This document shows, piece by piece, positions 5,749 through 5,956 of a stretch of 5,956 nt of DNA. This DNA is from Planctomycetaceae bacterium (lineage in GTDB: Bacteria; Planctomycetota; Planctomycetia; Pirellulales; Thermoguttaceae): positions 1-5,956 of the forward strand of contig JAIRLW010000462.1 of NCBI GenBank assembly GCA_031259095.1. Direction: 5' to 3'. Position 1 is the first letter of the stretch, and every line of letters starts with the position of its first letter. A program made the position numbers and the translations under genes. Under the pieces are notes generated by a model, which ran no database searches, was not told where the DNA came from, and saw nothing but the letters and a program-made list of their open reading frames with translations.

Positions 5749-5956
5749 TCATTCACTGCGTTTCGCCCGTCTCATGATTGGCAAGATAAGACCTTGTTTT
5801 GAACAAACAAAGCAGATTTCGGATAACAGATAAAAATATAGAGTATAAACCAGAAAGAGCGTTTGAAAACCTATTGTTGTTTCGTAACCTGGTCCAAAAC
5901 AACCACAGGAAATATTAAGACCTCGTAAAAACGTTACGGTTTGTACCGCAGCAAAA
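5749..5956 (-). CDS. MauE/DoxX-type membrane protein, C-terminal part
   Basis: The gene enters from the right edge and only its last 68 codons are present, ending in TGA at 5749-5751. Numbering from the first complete codon (5955-5953), residues 11-21 read RGLNISCGCFG, a CxC-containing signature I associate with MauE/DoxX-family membrane proteins common in planctomycetes. A hydrophobic, aromatic-rich segment (30-51, FQTLFLVYTLYFYLL then SEICFVC) looks like the last transmembrane helix, followed by a basic tail, RRAKR (62-66). Known MauE relatives take part in membrane thiol-disulfide chemistry, supporting disulfide formation in periplasmic proteins; here that role is inferred. Cys17 and Cys19 are the likely redox pair, and Cys48 and Cys51 form another CxxC near the end of the helix. 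The start and the upstream helices lie outside the window. An unrelated Cys-rich membrane protein is the alternative. Confidence 0.72.
   Translation of the reverse strand, partial: FAAVQTVTFLRGLNISCGCFGPGYETTIGFQTLFLVYTLYFYLLSEICFVCSKQGLILPIMRRAKRSE

Overview
The window looks like an ordinary chromosomal stretch of a bacterium with AT-rich intergenic DNA and moderately AT-rich genes, most likely a planctomycete or a relative in the PVC group. That placement is an inference from three things: a roughly 1000-residue PurL with a PurS-like front and no glutaminase domain, a short type II-like MurB ending in Trp, and the C-terminus of a MauE/DoxX-type membrane protein with the sequence RGLNISCGCFG. 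No rRNA or other decisive marker is present.

Layout. Bases 1-556 hold no gene that I can see. They carry REP-like palindromes (8-26, 49-62 and a perfect 34-bp inverted repeat at 172-242), an imperfect inverted repeat around the large hairpin, a plausible promoter (349-376), and small tandem repeats just upstream of purL. Bases 557-3553 (+) are purL, a fusion of a tandem PurS-like region to the two-lobed FGAM synthase core, with Asn-rich linkers. Bases 3554-3842 are non-coding and contain a small GC-rich, possibly structured island. On the minus strand, read right to left, come the C-terminal end of a MauE/DoxX-like membrane protein (5956-5749, running off the right edge), a 361-bp non-coding gap, murB (5387-4482) and a GNAT-family acetyltransferase (4397-3843). 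purL and the murB-GNAT pair converge on the 3554-3842 gap.

Function. purL serves de novo purine synthesis (FGAR to FGAM) and needs a separate PurQ glutaminase, which is not in the window. murB belongs to UDP-MurNAc synthesis for peptidoglycan, although by eye it departs from the family at both expected proton-donor positions. The GNAT gene follows murB closely on the same strand and may share its transcript; its substrate is unknown. The partial MauE/DoxX gene suggests a membrane thiol-redox function further right.

I see no convincing undescribed multi-gene system. The points most worth a second look are the composite palindromes, a short TTCCACT-type motif that recurs only in the non-coding gaps (twice as divergent pairs), the unusual MurB active-site positions, and the partial gene at the right edge.
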